NCBI GenBank assembly: GCA_029932445.1
Contig: JAOZQB010000141.1
Location: 1 to 7,548 of the forward strand
Source: Bacteroidales bacterium
GTDB taxonomy: Bacteria; Bacteroidota; Bacteroidia; Bacteroidales; JAADGE01
DNA length: 7,548 bases
Direction of reading: 5' to 3'
The notes beneath the pieces were generated by a model. The model worked only from the letters and a program-made list of their open reading frames with translations, was not told the origin of the DNA and did no database searches. Below, piece after piece: positions 6,579-7,548 of the stretch (positions are counted from its first letter, which is position 1; each line of letters opens with the position of its first letter). Both the position numbers and the translations under genes were made by a program.

Positions 6579-7325
6579 CTATTTTTTAATACTTCGCATT
6601 AATTCTGTGGCAAATACGAAATCATTAAGTTCTTTATTATTACTTATCAAAATTTCTTTGTTATTGCCTGTCCACCATTTTTTACCTTTATAGATAAAAG
6701 CAATATTATCGCCGATTTCTACAACGGAATTCATATCATGAGTATTAATAACTGTTACGGTATTAAAATCAATCGTAAGTTCTTTAATTAAATTATCAAT
6801 GACGATTGCGGTCTTCGGGTCAAGCCCGGAATTCGGTTCGTCAAAAAAGAGATATTTCGGATTTAAAACAATGGCACGTGCAATGGCAACACGTTTTTGC
6901 ATTCCGCCGCTTATTTCGGAAGGGTATAAATCTTCAACCTGATGCAGATTTACACGGTCGAGACAAAATTCAACACGTTCGGTCATTTCTTTTTTGCTCA
7001 TTGCTGAAAACATTCTTAACGGAAAAATAACATTTTCATATACAGTATAAGAATCAAATAAAGCACCGCCTTGAAAAACCATCCCGATTTCTTTTCGTAT
7101 TTTTTGTCTTTCTTTATGAGACATAGCCGAATAGACCTCTTTTCCGAAAACAATTTCTCCTTTGTCAATTTCATGAATACCGGCAACAGATTTCAATAAA
7201 ACGGTTTTTCCGGAACCGCTTTGTCCGATAATTAAATTGGTTTTACCTCTTTCAAAAGTTAAAGAAATATCGGTTAATATTTGTTCTTCTCCGAAAGATT
7301 TTGATATGTTTTTAACTTCAATCAA
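6579..7325 (-). CDS. mlaF: MlaF-like ABC transporter ATPase (phospholipid/MCE system), TTG start
   Basis: Cytosolic ATPase that, as a dimer with the MlaE permease, powers phospholipid movement between inner and outer membranes together with an MCE (MlaD-type) protein. The 248-residue protein shows Walker A GQSGSGKT at 34-41, the Q-loop FQGGALFDSYTVYENV at 84-99 (the GALFDS sequence is characteristic of MlaF/MKL ATPases), signature ISGGMQKR at 138-145, Walker B YLFFDEP at 158-164 with a NSGLDP D-loop, and the switch histidine H196. The start is TTG at 7325: it gives the N-terminus MIEVKNISKSF expected for the family, and no ATG lies nearby. The TTG shares the bases TTGA with the TGA stop of mlaE, which indicates tight translational coupling. 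No MCE gene follows; the next gene is the convergent thiL, so the MlaD-like partner must be encoded elsewhere or upstream of mlaE. Confidence 0.92.
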   Translation of the reverse strand: MIEVKNISKSFGEEQILTDISLTFERGKTNLIIGQSGSGKTVLLKSVAGIHEIDKGEIVFGKEVYSAMSHKERQKIRKEIGMVFQGGALFDSYTVYENVIFPLRMFSAMSKKEMTERVEFCLDRVNLHQVEDLYPSEISGGMQKRVAIARAIVLNPKYLFFDEPNSGLDPKTAIVIDNLIKELTIDFNTVTVINTHDMNSVVEIGDNIAFIYKGKKWWTGNNKEILISNNKELNDFVFATELMRSIKK

Positions 7326-7548
7326 GATAATAAAATTTGAGTTATTACAACATTGAAAAATAATATCAAAATACTGGAATAAACAACCGCTTTGGTACTT
7401 GCTTTTCCGACTTCTAAAGCGCCGCCTCTTATAAAATATGCCTGATAAGCAGGAATCGTTGCTATAATAAATGCAAAGATGATGACTTTTATTAAAGAAT
7501 ATGTAATGTAAAAAGGGATGAAATAATAATGTAAACCGTAAACAAAAT
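7322..7548 (-). CDS. mlaE: MlaE-like permease, C-terminal part (5' end beyond the window)
   Basis: The last 74 codons of an inner-membrane permease of the MlaE/YrbE family, partner of the adjacent MlaF-like ATPase. The visible part has a transmembrane segment (about residues 19-32 of the fragment, KVIIFAFIIATIPAY), then the family's C-terminal motif RGGALEVGKASTKAVV (40-55), and a final transmembrane helix (about 56-74, YSSILILFFNVVITQILLS). In the family this region ends the protein, so the 3' end is complete. The TGA stop overlaps the TTG start of mlaF by 4 bp. It is partial only because the window ends at 7548. Its promoter and any upstream gene cannot be seen. Confidence 0.9.
   Translation of the reverse strand, partial: FVYGLHYYFIPFYITYSLIKVIIFAFIIATIPAYQAYFIRGGALEVGKASTKAVVYSSILILFFNVVITQILLS

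Noticed and set aside
6806..7030. Plus-strand frame opposite mlaF
   Set aside because: Shadow of the conserved ATPase, with low-complexity arginine/glutamine-rich translation.

Overview
The window looks like an ordinary chromosomal stretch from a Bacteroidota bacterium (order not determinable). The DNA is AT-rich and no start codon has a recognisable Shine-Dalgarno sequence. Promoter candidates fit the Bacteroidota TAnnTTTG -7 element, and the proteins resemble Bacteroidota versions of MlaF/MlaE, ThiL, ValS and GDP-mannose pyrophosphorylase. This assignment is inferred from sequence style, not from a database search.

Layout, left to right. Positions 1-126 hold no gene of their own; about 38-131 is one end of a dispersed non-coding repeat that runs into the stop codon of manC. 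manC (127-1215, minus) and valS (1208-3862, minus) form a two-gene unit with an 8-bp overlap, transcribed leftward from a good TAnnTTTG promoter at about 3897-3926. The 159-bp gap 3863-4021 holds that promoter and a strong hairpin (3945-3972), the likely terminator of the next leftward unit. That unit is a secreted SPOR-domain protein (4790-5251, minus) followed after 12 bp by a DUF481-type beta-barrel protein (4022-4777, minus). The divergent gap 5252-5513 carries a 131-bp MITE-like element with perfect 18-bp terminal inverted repeats (5326-5456), with a promoter candidate on each side. thiL (5514-6533, plus) is the only rightward gene. It converges on mlaF (6579-7325, minus), the ATPase of an MCE/Mla-type lipid transporter. 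mlaF overlaps by 4 bp the 3' end of its permease gene mlaE, which is cut by the right window edge. No stretch longer than 300 bases lacks a gene.

Functionally the genes are unrelated housekeeping and envelope functions: GDP-mannose supply for glycans, valyl-tRNA charging, a cell-envelope pair (peptidoglycan-binding SPOR plus outer-membrane barrel), the last step of thiamine diphosphate synthesis, and retrograde or anterograde phospholipid transport between membranes. I see no defence system, CRISPR array, RNA gene, prophage or new multi-gene system. The most notable items are the two related repeat copies, one at the manC stop codon and one in a divergent promoter region, and the coupled TTGA start/stop of mlaE-mlaF.
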